Shown here: piece after piece, positions 34,894-40,965 of the stretch
Layout of the letters: each line of letters starts with the position of its first letter
Position numbering within the stretch: position 1 is the stretch's first letter
Source: Aeromicrobium piscarium
GTDB lineage: Bacteria; Actinomycetota; Actinomycetes; Propionibacteriales; Nocardioidaceae
Reading direction: 5' to 3'
DNA: 40,965 nucleotides
NCBI RefSeq assembly: GCF_007421815.1
Contig: NZ_VLNT01000022.1
Span: 1 to 40,965 of the forward strand
Made by a program: the position numbers and the translations under genes
The notes under the pieces: generated by a model
The model's database searches: none
The model's input: the letters and a program-made list of their open reading frames with translations, nothing else
What the model was told of the DNA's origin: nothing

Positions 34894-34932
34894 GAACGGC
34901 GCCCCTCGCGACTACCGCGAGGGGCGCCGTTC
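34894..34932. terminator. Strong terminator after erpA
   Basis: GAACGGCGCCCCTCGCG pairs perfectly over 17 bases with CGCGAGGGGCGCCGTTC around a five-base loop (ACTAC). No long T-tract follows, as is common in actinobacteria. Confidence 0.85.
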
Positions 34933-34976
34933 GCGTCGAGTGGGGCCGGTGTCCTCCGCCGCTCCCGTCCTCGAAG

Positions 34977-35058
34977 GCGGTGAGTTACGCACCTCTCACG
35001 ACGCTCGAGAGGTGCGTAGCTCACCGCTCCCGCGTGCGAGAGGTGCGTAAATCACCGC
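34977..35058. repeat. Repeat trio related to the GCGGTGAG/CTCACCGC family
   Basis: GCGGTGAGTTACGCACCTCTC at 34977 has one inverted copy (35007-35027, 20 of 21 positions) and a further copy in the same orientation as the second (35038-35058, 19 of 21). The set sits between erpA and adoK, next to the terminator. The outer GCGGTGAG and CTCACCGC ends tie it to the repeats at 28916-29140. Confidence 0.75.
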
Positions 35059-35143
35059 TCTTGGTCCCCACAGTCACGGGGCCTAGCACGGGCGCATGGC
35101 GGGGTGAGGGGGCCGGGGCGGTGGCGACCAAGGGCATCGAACG

Positions 35144-35149
35144 TATGCT
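35144..35149 (+). promoter_or_regulatory. -10 box, leaderless adoK
   Basis: TATGCT lies six bases before the GTG at 35156. Confidence 0.6.
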
Positions 35150-35155
35150 GGTTCG

Positions 35156-36148
35156 GTGCATCTTGCGATTGCCGGGTCGGTCGCCACCGACCACCTCCAG
35201 ACGTTCTCAGGCCGCTTCTCGGACTCCCTAGTCCCTGACCAGCTCGACAAGATCTCCGTGTCGTTCCTGGTCGAGGACCTCGACGTCCGCCGGGGAGGCT
35301 GCGCCGCCAATATCAGCTTCGGGCTCGCTCAGCTGGGACACCGGCCGCTACTCGTCGCCGCCGTGGGACAGGACTTCGTGTCCCAGGGATACGAGAAGTG
35401 GCTCGATTCCGCGGGCGTCGACTGCTCGCGGCTGCGGGTCTCCGACACGCGGCACACGGCTCTGTGCACCATCACCACAGATGACGCGCACGCGCAGATC
35501 GTGACCTTCTACCCCGGCGCGATGGCCGAGGCCCGCGAGATCGACGTCGCGACGCTCCATGCCGAGCGCCCGATCGATTTGCTGCTCATCGGTCCCGACG
35601 ATCCCACCGGCATGCTGAGGCACACTCACACGGCCCGTGAGCTCGGCATCCCCTTCGCCGCCGATCCCTCCCAGCAGCTGGCGTGGGCCGATGGCGAGCT
35701 CATCGCCGACCTCATCGACGGTGCCGCGTACCTGTTCTGCAATGAGTACGAGGCCGCGCTGATCGAGAAGAAGACCGGCTGGAACGATGACGACCTGCGC
35801 CGCCACGTGGGCACCCGGGTCGTGACCCACGGCAAGGACGGAGCGGTCGTGCACACGGCCGATGGCGAGCTGATCGAGGTCGCCGCGATCGACGGCATCA
35901 CCGCCGTCGACCCGACCGGTGTGGGCGACAGCTTCCGGGCCGGCTATCTCGCCGGTGTCGCGGCGGGTCTCGGCGCTGAGCGCAGCGTCCAGGTGGGCTG
36001 CACCATCGCCGCCTGCGTCGTCGAGACCATCGGCACCCAGGAGTACGCCGTGGACGCCGGCACCTTCCTGAGCCGGCTGGAACGGCAGTACGGCAGTGAG
36101 GCTCGTACCGAAATTCACAAGGCGTTGTCCCTCGGCGGCGTAGCATGA
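35156..36148 (+). CDS. adoK: Adenosine kinase-like PfkB sugar kinase
   Basis: The 330-residue PfkB-family kinase shows the N-terminal GSVATDHLQTF, the first family signature RRGGCAANISFGLAQLG, and the catalytic signature DPTGVGDSF at 252-260 with Asp258 as base. It corresponds in position and sequence character to mycobacterial AdoK (Rv2202c), which phosphorylates adenosine to AMP; other carbohydrate kinase activities cannot be excluded. The GTG start follows from the -10 box. It is separated from ctaC by about 100 bases with a new promoter. The asnB gene found here in mycobacteria is absent. Confidence 0.85.
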   Translation: MHLAIAGSVATDHLQTFSGRFSDSLVPDQLDKISVSFLVEDLDVRRGGCAANISFGLAQLGHRPLLVAAVGQDFVSQGYEKWLDSAGVDCSRLRVSDTRHTALCTITTDDAHAQIVTFYPGAMAEAREIDVATLHAERPIDLLLIGPDDPTGMLRHTHTARELGIPFAADPSQQLAWADGELIADLIDGAAYLFCNEYEAALIEKKTGWNDDDLRRHVGTRVVTHGKDGAVVHTADGELIEVAAIDGITAVDPTGVGDSFRAGYLAGVAAGLGAERSVQVGCTIAACVVETIGTQEYAVDAGTFLSRLERQYGSEARTEIHKALSLGGVA

Positions 36149-36203
36149 CATCGGAACGATCAACACAGGCTGACCTGACCGTCGCCCGGGCAGTGGCCTG
36201 CGT

Positions 36204-36209
36204 TAGGGT
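36204..36209 (+). promoter_or_regulatory. -10 box of the ctaCDF operon
   Basis: TAGGGT predicts transcription from about 36216, giving a leader of about 40 bases. GAAAGG six bases before the GTG at 36255 is the ribosome site and decides the ctaC start over an earlier GTG or ATG at 36225-36228. Confidence 0.5.
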
Positions 36210-36254
36210 CAGGGTGACATCCAGGTGATGGTCCAGGTTTCAGAAAGGCGCCCC

Positions 36255-37097
36255 GTGGGTCGGAAGAAGTTGGCGGCGGTCATCGCCGCAGCCGCGCTGC
36301 TACTCAGCGGCTGTTCCCCTGTTGACGAGTCGGAGCTCAAGCGCCTCGCGCTGCCCATCGCGGGCTCGGATCGCTCCGAGCCGATGTGGCATCTGTGGCT
36401 CGGCACGTGGATCGCGGTCCTCGTCGTGTTCGTGCTGGTCTTCGCGCTCATCCTGTACGCGCCGATCCGCTACCGCCGGCGCGCGGGCCAGACCGCGGCG
36501 CCCTCCCAGATCCGCTACAACCTGCCGATCGAGGCGCTCTACACGATCGCACCGCTGGTCGTCGTAGCAGCGTTCTTCTTCCATACGGTGCAGGCGCAGA
36601 ACTCGATGCTCGACGACTCCGAGACGCCCGATCACACCATCGAGGTCGTCGGCAGCAAGTGGCAGTGGACGTTCAACTACCTGGACTCCGAGGCCACGGG
36701 CGGTGAGCCGGTCTACGACCAGGGCGACACCGAGAACCTGCCGGATCTCTACCTGCCCGTCGACGAGACGGTCGAGTTCCAGCTCTTCTCGCCCGATGTC
36801 ATCCACTCGTTCTGGATCCCCGAGTTCTACTTCAAGATGGACGTCATCCCCGGCGAGGGACCTCAGGACAACCGTTTCCAGATGACGCCGACGCGTGAGG
36901 GGACGTTCACCGGCCGCTGTGCCGAGCTGTGCGGCGTCTACCACACGCGGATGCTGTTCAACGTCCACGTCGTCTCGCGCGCCGAGTACGACGCTCACCT
37001 CGAGGAGCTTCAGCAGGAGGGCCAGATCGGTCGTCCGCAGGGAGCCTCCGATGCTACGACCGTCACCGGCCTCGGTGACCACGGAGGAGAGGGCTGA
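36255..37097 (+). CDS. ctaC: Cytochrome c oxidase subunit II
   Basis: The 280-residue subunit II of the aa3 oxidase accepts electrons through its CuA centre. A lipoprotein signal ends in LLSGC (Cys20). Two transmembrane helices are near residues 45-68 ([20 protein letters not shown]) and 88-108. The periplasmic cupredoxin domain has [19 protein letters not shown] and the CuA ligands in [12 protein letters not shown] (Cys222, Cys226, His230, Met233). Start set by GAAAGG. The stop overlaps ctaD as TGATG, so subunits II and I are translated together. Confidence 0.95.
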   Translation: MGRKKLAAVIAAAALLLSGCSPVDESELKRLALPIAGSDRSEPMWHLWLGTWIAVLVVFVLVFALILYAPIRYRRRAGQTAAPSQIRYNLPIEALYTIAPLVVVAAFFFHTVQAQNSMLDDSETPDHTIEVVGSKWQWTFNYLDSEATGGEPVYDQGDTENLPDLYLPVDETVEFQLFSPDVIHSFWIPEFYFKMDVIPGEGPQDNRFQMTPTREGTFTGRCAELCGVYHTRMLFNVHVVSRAEYDAHLEELQQEGQIGRPQGASDATTVTGLGDHGGEG

Positions 37098-38854
37098 TGG
37101 CCACCACCGCAGCGTTCGACGAGGGCGGAGCCCACGCCACGTCGGCACGCATCCAGCGTGAGCGGAGCATGGGTCAGAAGATCGCCACGGTCTTGACCAC
37201 GACCGATCACAAGCTGATCGGCAAGATGTATCTCTTCACGTCGTTCGCCTTCTTCCTGATCGGCGGCGTGATGGCGCTCATCATGCGCGCCGAGCTCGCG
37301 CGTCCGGGCACCCAGGTCGTCGGCGACGAGACCTTCAACCAGCTCTTCACGATGCACGGCACCGTGATGCTGCTGATGTTCGCGACCCCGCTGTTCTTCG
37401 GGTTCTCCAATCTCGTGGTGCCGATCATGATCGGTGCCCCGGATGTCGCGTTCCCGCGCCTGAACATGTTCAGCTACTGGATGTACCTGTTCGGCAGCCT
37501 CATCGCCGTCTCGGGCTTCATCGTGCCCGGCGGCGCGGCGAGCTTCGGCTGGTTCGCCTACATGCCGCTGAGCGATTCGATCAACTCGCCCGGTATGGGC
37601 GGTGACCTGTGGGTCATGGGCCTGTACATGTCGGGTCTGGGCACGATCCTCGGTGGCGTCAATTTCATCACCACGATCTTCACGATGCGCGCGCCCGGCA
37701 TGACGATGTTCCGGATGCCGATCATGGTGTGGAACACGCTGGTGACCAGTCTGCTGGTCATCATCGTCTTCCCGGTCTTCGGCGCCGCGCTGCTGGCGGT
37801 CGCGGCCGATCGAATGCTTGGGGCCCACGTCTTCGACGCGGCGACCGGCGGCCCAATATTGTATCAACATTTATTCTGGTTCTTCGGGCATCCAGAGGTG
37901 TATATCATCGCGCTGCCCTTCTTCGGCATCATCACCGAAGTGCTCTCGGTCTTCAGCCGTAAGCCCGTGTTCGGTTACGTCGGGCTGGTCTTCGCGACCT
38001 TGGCGATCGCGGCGCTCTCGGCTGCCGTCTGGGCGCATCACATGTTCGTGACCGGTGCGGTCAACCTCGCCTTCTTCAGCTTCATGACGTTGTTGATCGG
38101 CGTGCCGACGGGGGTGAAGTTCTTTAACTGGATCGGCACGATGTGGGGCGGATCGGTCACCTTCGATACGCCGATGATGTTCGCGTTGGGCTTCCTGACC
38201 ACGTTCCTGTTCGGCGGTCTGACGGGCATTATCCTGGCCTCACCGGCCTTGGACTTCCACCTTTCGGACAGTTACTTCGTGGTGGCGCATTTCCACTACG
38301 TGGTGTTCGGCACCGTGGTGTTCGCGATGTTCGCTGGGTTCTACTACTGGTGGCCGAAGATGACCGGCCGGATGCTCGACGAGAAGCTGGGCAAGATCCA
38401 CTTCTGGCTGCTGTTCATCGGCTTCCACCTGACCTTCTTGGTCCAGCACTGGCTGGGTGTGGCGGGTATGCCGCGTCGTTACGCCGACTACGGACCAAAC
38501 GACGGCTTCACGACGCTCAACGAGATCTCCACGATCGGTGCCTTCCTGCTCGGCGCCTCGATGATCCCGTTCCTGTACAACGTCTGGAAGTCGCGCAAGG
38601 CTCCGCTCGTCGGACTCGACGACCCGTGGGGCTGGGGCCGAACGCTGGAGTGGGCGACCTCGTCCCCGCCGCCGCGGCACAACTTCGTACGGCTGCCGCG
38701 CATCCGCTCTGAGAGCCCGGCCTTCGATCTGCATCACCCCGAGCTCGCTGCGCTGGAGCTGAAGCAGAACCCCGATGAGAAGGCCGCGGTCGCCGATGCG
38801 CCGAATGTGGACAATCGCGAAGAGGCCCTCGGGCATCGCAAGGACGGTGAGTGA
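37097..38854 (+). CDS. ctaD: Cytochrome c oxidase subunit I
   Basis: The 585-residue catalytic subunit has twelve predicted membrane helices. Haem and copper ligands are visible: the haem a His in [12 protein letters not shown], CuB residues with the cross-linked pair His265 and Tyr269 in [10 protein letters not shown], the HH pair in AHHMF, and HFHYVV near residue 397. It reduces oxygen and pumps protons. Codons just before the CuB helix (253-260) are unusually AT-rich, including ATA and TTA. It starts on the last base of ctaC and is followed by ctaF after three bases. Confidence 0.97.
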   Translation: MATTAAFDEGGAHATSARIQRERSMGQKIATVLTTTDHKLIGKMYLFTSFAFFLIGGVMALIMRAELARPGTQVVGDETFNQLFTMHGTVMLLMFATPLFFGFSNLVVPIMIGAPDVAFPRLNMFSYWMYLFGSLIAVSGFIVPGGAASFGWFAYMPLSDSINSPGMGGDLWVMGLYMSGLGTILGGVNFITTIFTMRAPGMTMFRMPIMVWNTLVTSLLVIIVFPVFGAALLAVAADRMLGAHVFDAATGGPILYQHLFWFFGHPEVYIIALPFFGIITEVLSVFSRKPVFGYVGLVFATLAIAALSAAVWAHHMFVTGAVNLAFFSFMTLLIGVPTGVKFFNWIGTMWGGSVTFDTPMMFALGFLTTFLFGGLTGIILASPALDFHLSDSYFVVAHFHYVVFGTVVFAMFAGFYYWWPKMTGRMLDEKLGKIHFWLLFIGFHLTFLVQHWLGVAGMPRRYADYGPNDGFTTLNEISTIGAFLLGASMIPFLYNVWKSRKAPLVGLDDPWGWGRTLEWATSSPPPRHNFVRLPRIRSESPAFDLHHPELAALELKQNPDEKAAVADAPNVDNREEALGHRKDGE

Positions 38855-38857
38855 TCG

Positions 38858-39253
38858 ATGAAGGCCGAATTCTGGATGATGCTCGGCGTGGGCGTCTTCT
38901 TCGTGTTCGTCACGCCGGTCTACTGGGTGCTTTCGGGTGACCCGACGGGCACCACGGCCCTCGTCATGACCCTGCTGCTGTGCTTCATGCTCGCGCTGTA
39001 CCTCGGCTTCGTCGCCCAGCAGGTCAATCCGCGCCCGGAGGACCGCAAGGACGGCGACATCATCGACGGTGCCGGCGAGCTGGGATTCTTCCCGCCATTC
39101 AGCTGGTGGCCGTTGTGGTGTGCGCTGGTCTTCGGCACGCTGATGCTCGGCATCGTCGTGGGCTGGTGGCTCTTCCTGTTGGCTCTGCCATTCGGCGCGA
39201 TCGTCGTGGTCGGCTGGGTCTTCGAGTATTACCGGGGTGTCCACGCCCACTGA
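38858..39253 (+). CDS. ctaF: Cytochrome c oxidase subunit IV
   Basis: The 131-residue protein is the actinobacterial subunit IV of the aa3 oxidase. It starts MKAEFWMMLGVGVFFVFVTPVYWVLSGDPTG and has four hydrophobic helices, two in the first 55 residues and two in the last 45 (WWPLWCALVFGTLMLGIVVGWW and LPFGAIVVVGWVFEYY), separated by a polar loop PRPEDRKDGDII. It stabilises the oxidase and has no cofactor. Subunit III (ctaE) normally lies with the qcr genes, outside this window. The stop is followed ten bases later by a perfect hairpin. Confidence 0.92.
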   Translation: MKAEFWMMLGVGVFFVFVTPVYWVLSGDPTGTTALVMTLLLCFMLALYLGFVAQQVNPRPEDRKDGDIIDGAGELGFFPPFSWWPLWCALVFGTLMLGIVVGWWLFLLALPFGAIVVVGWVFEYYRGVHAH

Positions 39254-39262
39254 GTGCCACCC

Positions 39263-39302
39263 GATGAGATCACCGTGACTAGACTGTCACGGTGATCTCA
39301 TC
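39263..39302. terminator. Perfect hairpin over the ldt promoter and start codon
   Basis: GATGAGATCACCGTGA (39263-39278) pairs perfectly with TCACGGTGATCTCATC (39287-39302) around an eight-base loop, and GTTTT follows. The loop contains the -10 box of the next gene and the right arm contains its GTG start. It is likely the ctaCDF terminator. Confidence 0.75.
39280..39285 (+). promoter_or_regulatory. -10 box, leaderless L,D-transpeptidase gene
   Basis: TAGACT lies six bases before the GTG at 39292 and falls in the loop of the hairpin. Confidence 0.6.
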
Positions 39303-40467
39303 GTTTTCGCGCGTTGTCGTCGCCGCTGTGGCGGCGCTGGTGTTAGTGGGCTGCAGTGACTCCGGTGCCTCCGATACCGAGCCCGCGGCCGCGGCCGGGC
39401 CCGAGCCGGTGCTCTCCGCCAATGTCACCGATGGACAGACCGACGTGCCGGTCGAGACGATCGTGACCGTCGACGTCGAGGACGGCGAGCTCGGTGAGGT
39501 CGTCGTACGTGGCGGCGAGGACGATGCCGTGATCGAGGGGACCGTCGACGGCGCGCGCTGGACGGCGGCCGAGCGCCTCGAGCCCGCGGTCGACTACACG
39601 CTGCAAGCGACGGCCTCAGGGACCGACGGGCAGCAGACGGAGCTGGAGACCGGGTTCACGAGCCAGTCGCTGACCCTCGACGAGCAGACTTATCCCTCTG
39701 TGGCGCCGCTCCAGGGGGAGACCGTCGGCGTCGGCATGCCGGTCATCGTCAACTTCGACCTCCCCGTCGAGGACCGGGCCACGTTCGAGCAGCACATGGC
39801 GGTCACCTCCGAACCGCAAGTCGAGGGCGCCTGGAACTGGATCAGCGATCGGGTGGTGCACTGGCGGCCCAAGGAGTACTGGCCGGCCGGCACCAAGGTC
39901 CACGTCGATCTGCAGTTGAACAGCCTGCCGGCCGGACAGGGTATCTACGGCCAGCAGAACCAGGTGGTGGACTTCGAGGTCGGTTCGTCCGTCGTCTCCA
40001 CGGTCGATGTCAACGCCCACACGCTCACGGTCGACATCGACGGTCAGACGGCACGCACCATCCCGGTCTCCAGCGGTGCGCCACAGTGGGCCAGCCGCGA
40101 GGGCACCAAGATCGTCATGGAGAAGTTCGACACGATCGACATGGACGCCGCGACCACCGGGGTGGACTCGTCCGATCCGAACTACTACAACATGAAGGGC
40201 GTCAAGTGGGCGATGCGGCTCACCAATTCCGGTGAGTTCATCCACGCTGCGCCGTGGTCCGCCGGCTCCCACGGACGTGCGAACGTCAGCCATGGCTGTG
40301 TGGGCATGGGAACCGAGGACGCCGGCTGGCTCTACCAGAACTCCAAGCGCGGTGACGTGGTCAACTTCGTGGGAAGCACCCGTGCCCTCGAGCCGCAGAA
40401 CGGCTGGACCGATTGGAATGTCGACTGGGAGACCTGGCAGTCCGGTTCGGCACTGGCCGGGGCGTAG
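39292..40467 (+). CDS. L,D-transpeptidase lipoprotein with Ig-like domains
   Basis: The 391-residue protein makes 3-3 crosslinks in peptidoglycan outside the membrane. A lipoprotein signal ends in LVGC (Cys21). Two Ig-like domains follow (about 45-125 and 130-225; the first begins LSANVTDGQTDVPVETIVTV). The YkuD catalytic domain (about 230-370) has His327 and the SHGCVGMG motif with nucleophile Cys336. The layout is that of mycobacterial LdtMt2-type enzymes. It is expressed from its own leaderless promoter after the cytochrome oxidase genes. The short tail after the catalytic domain ends WDVDWETWQSG-like, as in that group. Confidence 0.94.
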   Translation: MISSFSRVVVAAVAALVLVGCSDSGASDTEPAAAAGPEPVLSANVTDGQTDVPVETIVTVDVEDGELGEVVVRGGEDDAVIEGTVDGARWTAAERLEPAVDYTLQATASGTDGQQTELETGFTSQSLTLDEQTYPSVAPLQGETVGVGMPVIVNFDLPVEDRATFEQHMAVTSEPQVEGAWNWISDRVVHWRPKEYWPAGTKVHVDLQLNSLPAGQGIYGQQNQVVDFEVGSSVVSTVDVNAHTLTVDIDGQTARTIPVSSGAPQWASREGTKIVMEKFDTIDMDAATTGVDSSDPNYYNMKGVKWAMRLTNSGEFIHAAPWSAGSHGRANVSHGCVGMGTEDAGWLYQNSKRGDVVNFVGSTRALEPQNGWTDWNVDWETWQSGSALAGA

Positions 40468-40470
40468 CAG

Positions 40471-40892
40471 TCAGCGCAGATCTTCTCGCCGTGGCGCTGG
40501 CAACCGGTGCAGCCAGGGGTGCTCGGGGTGTGCCCGGCTCAGGGATGCCGCGAGCCATCGCCTGCTCGTCTGGTCCATCACGGGCAGACAGCTGGCGAGG
40601 TCGCGGCTGTCCTTCTCACGTGTGTGTACGGCTTTGAGGAGGAGCTGCACCTCAGGGCGGAGATAGACGAGTCCGTCTCGTCGCCAGAGTGCCTCGTCGA
40701 GTGGACGCCTGATGCGCGGATCGCGCTTGTAGGTCCAGGTCGAGCCGTCGACACGCTCCAGCAGGACGTCGTACTCCCAGGGATCCGCGCCGCTCGCCCG
40801 GAGCCAGAGATTCCCGCAGCCGTTCGCGACCGTCGCGGTGTCGGCAACGCTCGAAAACTGGACGATTGCATCGCCCGAAAAGTGAACGGTGT
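40471..40892 (-). pseudogene. Nucleotidyltransferase-like protein, N-terminus lost
   Basis: An open minus-strand frame without any credible start reads CGNLWLRASGADPWEYDVLL, then STWTYKRDPRIRRPLDEALW, YLRPEVQLLLKAVHTREKD and WLAASLSRAHPEHPWL. This is the C-terminal half of the family of small nucleotidyltransferases related to aminoglycoside adenylyltransferases, often annotated as aminoglycoside or amino-acid transporter-like proteins. The N-terminal catalytic G-G-W-A-x-D part is missing, so it is read as a relic. It ends three bases after ldt in convergent orientation. Confidence 0.5.
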
Positions 40893-40901
40893 GTGGGCAG
40901 C

Positions 40902-40965
40902 CTAGTCGTTGTCTCGGTCGGCGGTCTCGCGGATGCTGGGCAGCGTCTCGATGCCGCGGTTGCGT
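40902..40965 (-). CDS. C-terminal end of an unidentified gene (runs off window)
   Basis: Twenty codons (NRGIETLPSIRETADRD and neighbours) end in TAG at 40902-40904. The codon use fits coding sequence. In related genomes the cytochrome bc1 genes qcr lie near ctaCDF, so a QcrB tail is conceivable, but 20 residues cannot show it. Confidence 0.35.
   Translation of the reverse strand, partial: RNRGIETLPSIRETADRDND

Overview
The window is high-GC chromosomal DNA from an actinomycete. The order glnA, RDD protein, DUF4191, lipA, lipB and then glycerate kinase, erpA, adenosine kinase, ctaC, ctaD, ctaF follows the arrangement known from Mycobacterium and Propionibacteriales. PspAB, an actinobacterial GlnR box and a LexA box of the TCGAAC-N4-GTTCGA type agree with that. 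A Nocardioides- or Aeromicrobium-like organism is my best guess, but no rRNA or other decisive marker is present.

Bases 1 to about 11150 are an accessory island. A minus-strand operon with overlapping stop and start codons encodes a phospholipase-D-nuclease/SNF2-type helicase, an adenine methyltransferase resembling the methylase and specificity part of type ISP enzymes, a Swt1-family HEPN protein fused to DUF3320, and a fourth gene broken by a frameshift and an IS3 insertion. This looks like a restriction-type phage defence system with a possible RNase effector, and it is the most likely undescribed system here. Upstream of it lie decayed excisionase and tyrosine integrase genes, then a DUF6338-like membrane protein and a small unknown protein.

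From 11169 to about 22000 is core metabolism: glutamine synthetase under a GlnR box, the lipoate genes lipA and lipB, and the lipoate-dependent enzymes sucB and lpd, so lipoate synthesis sits beside its users. Bases 21155 to 24800 are a second accessory patch: paired covarying hairpins, a DUF2510 protein with two Ltp (superinfection-exclusion-like) repeats, a two-repeat type I-E CRISPR relic without cas genes, and an SOS-boxed DUF222/HNH endonuclease gene split by a complete IS481-family element with 15-bp target duplications.

From 24796 to the end the core resumes: serine hydrolase and pepA, gcvT, DUF3043, the pspA-htpX-pspAB envelope-stress operon, an aspartate aminotransferase, glycerate kinase, erpA, adenosine kinase, cytochrome oxidase ctaC-ctaD-ctaF, an L,D-transpeptidase lipoprotein, and two fragments at the edge. 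More than a dozen genes have TANNNT placed 6 or 7 bases before the start codon, so leaderless transcription appears to be the rule here. Two families of palindromic intergenic repeats are scattered between the core genes.
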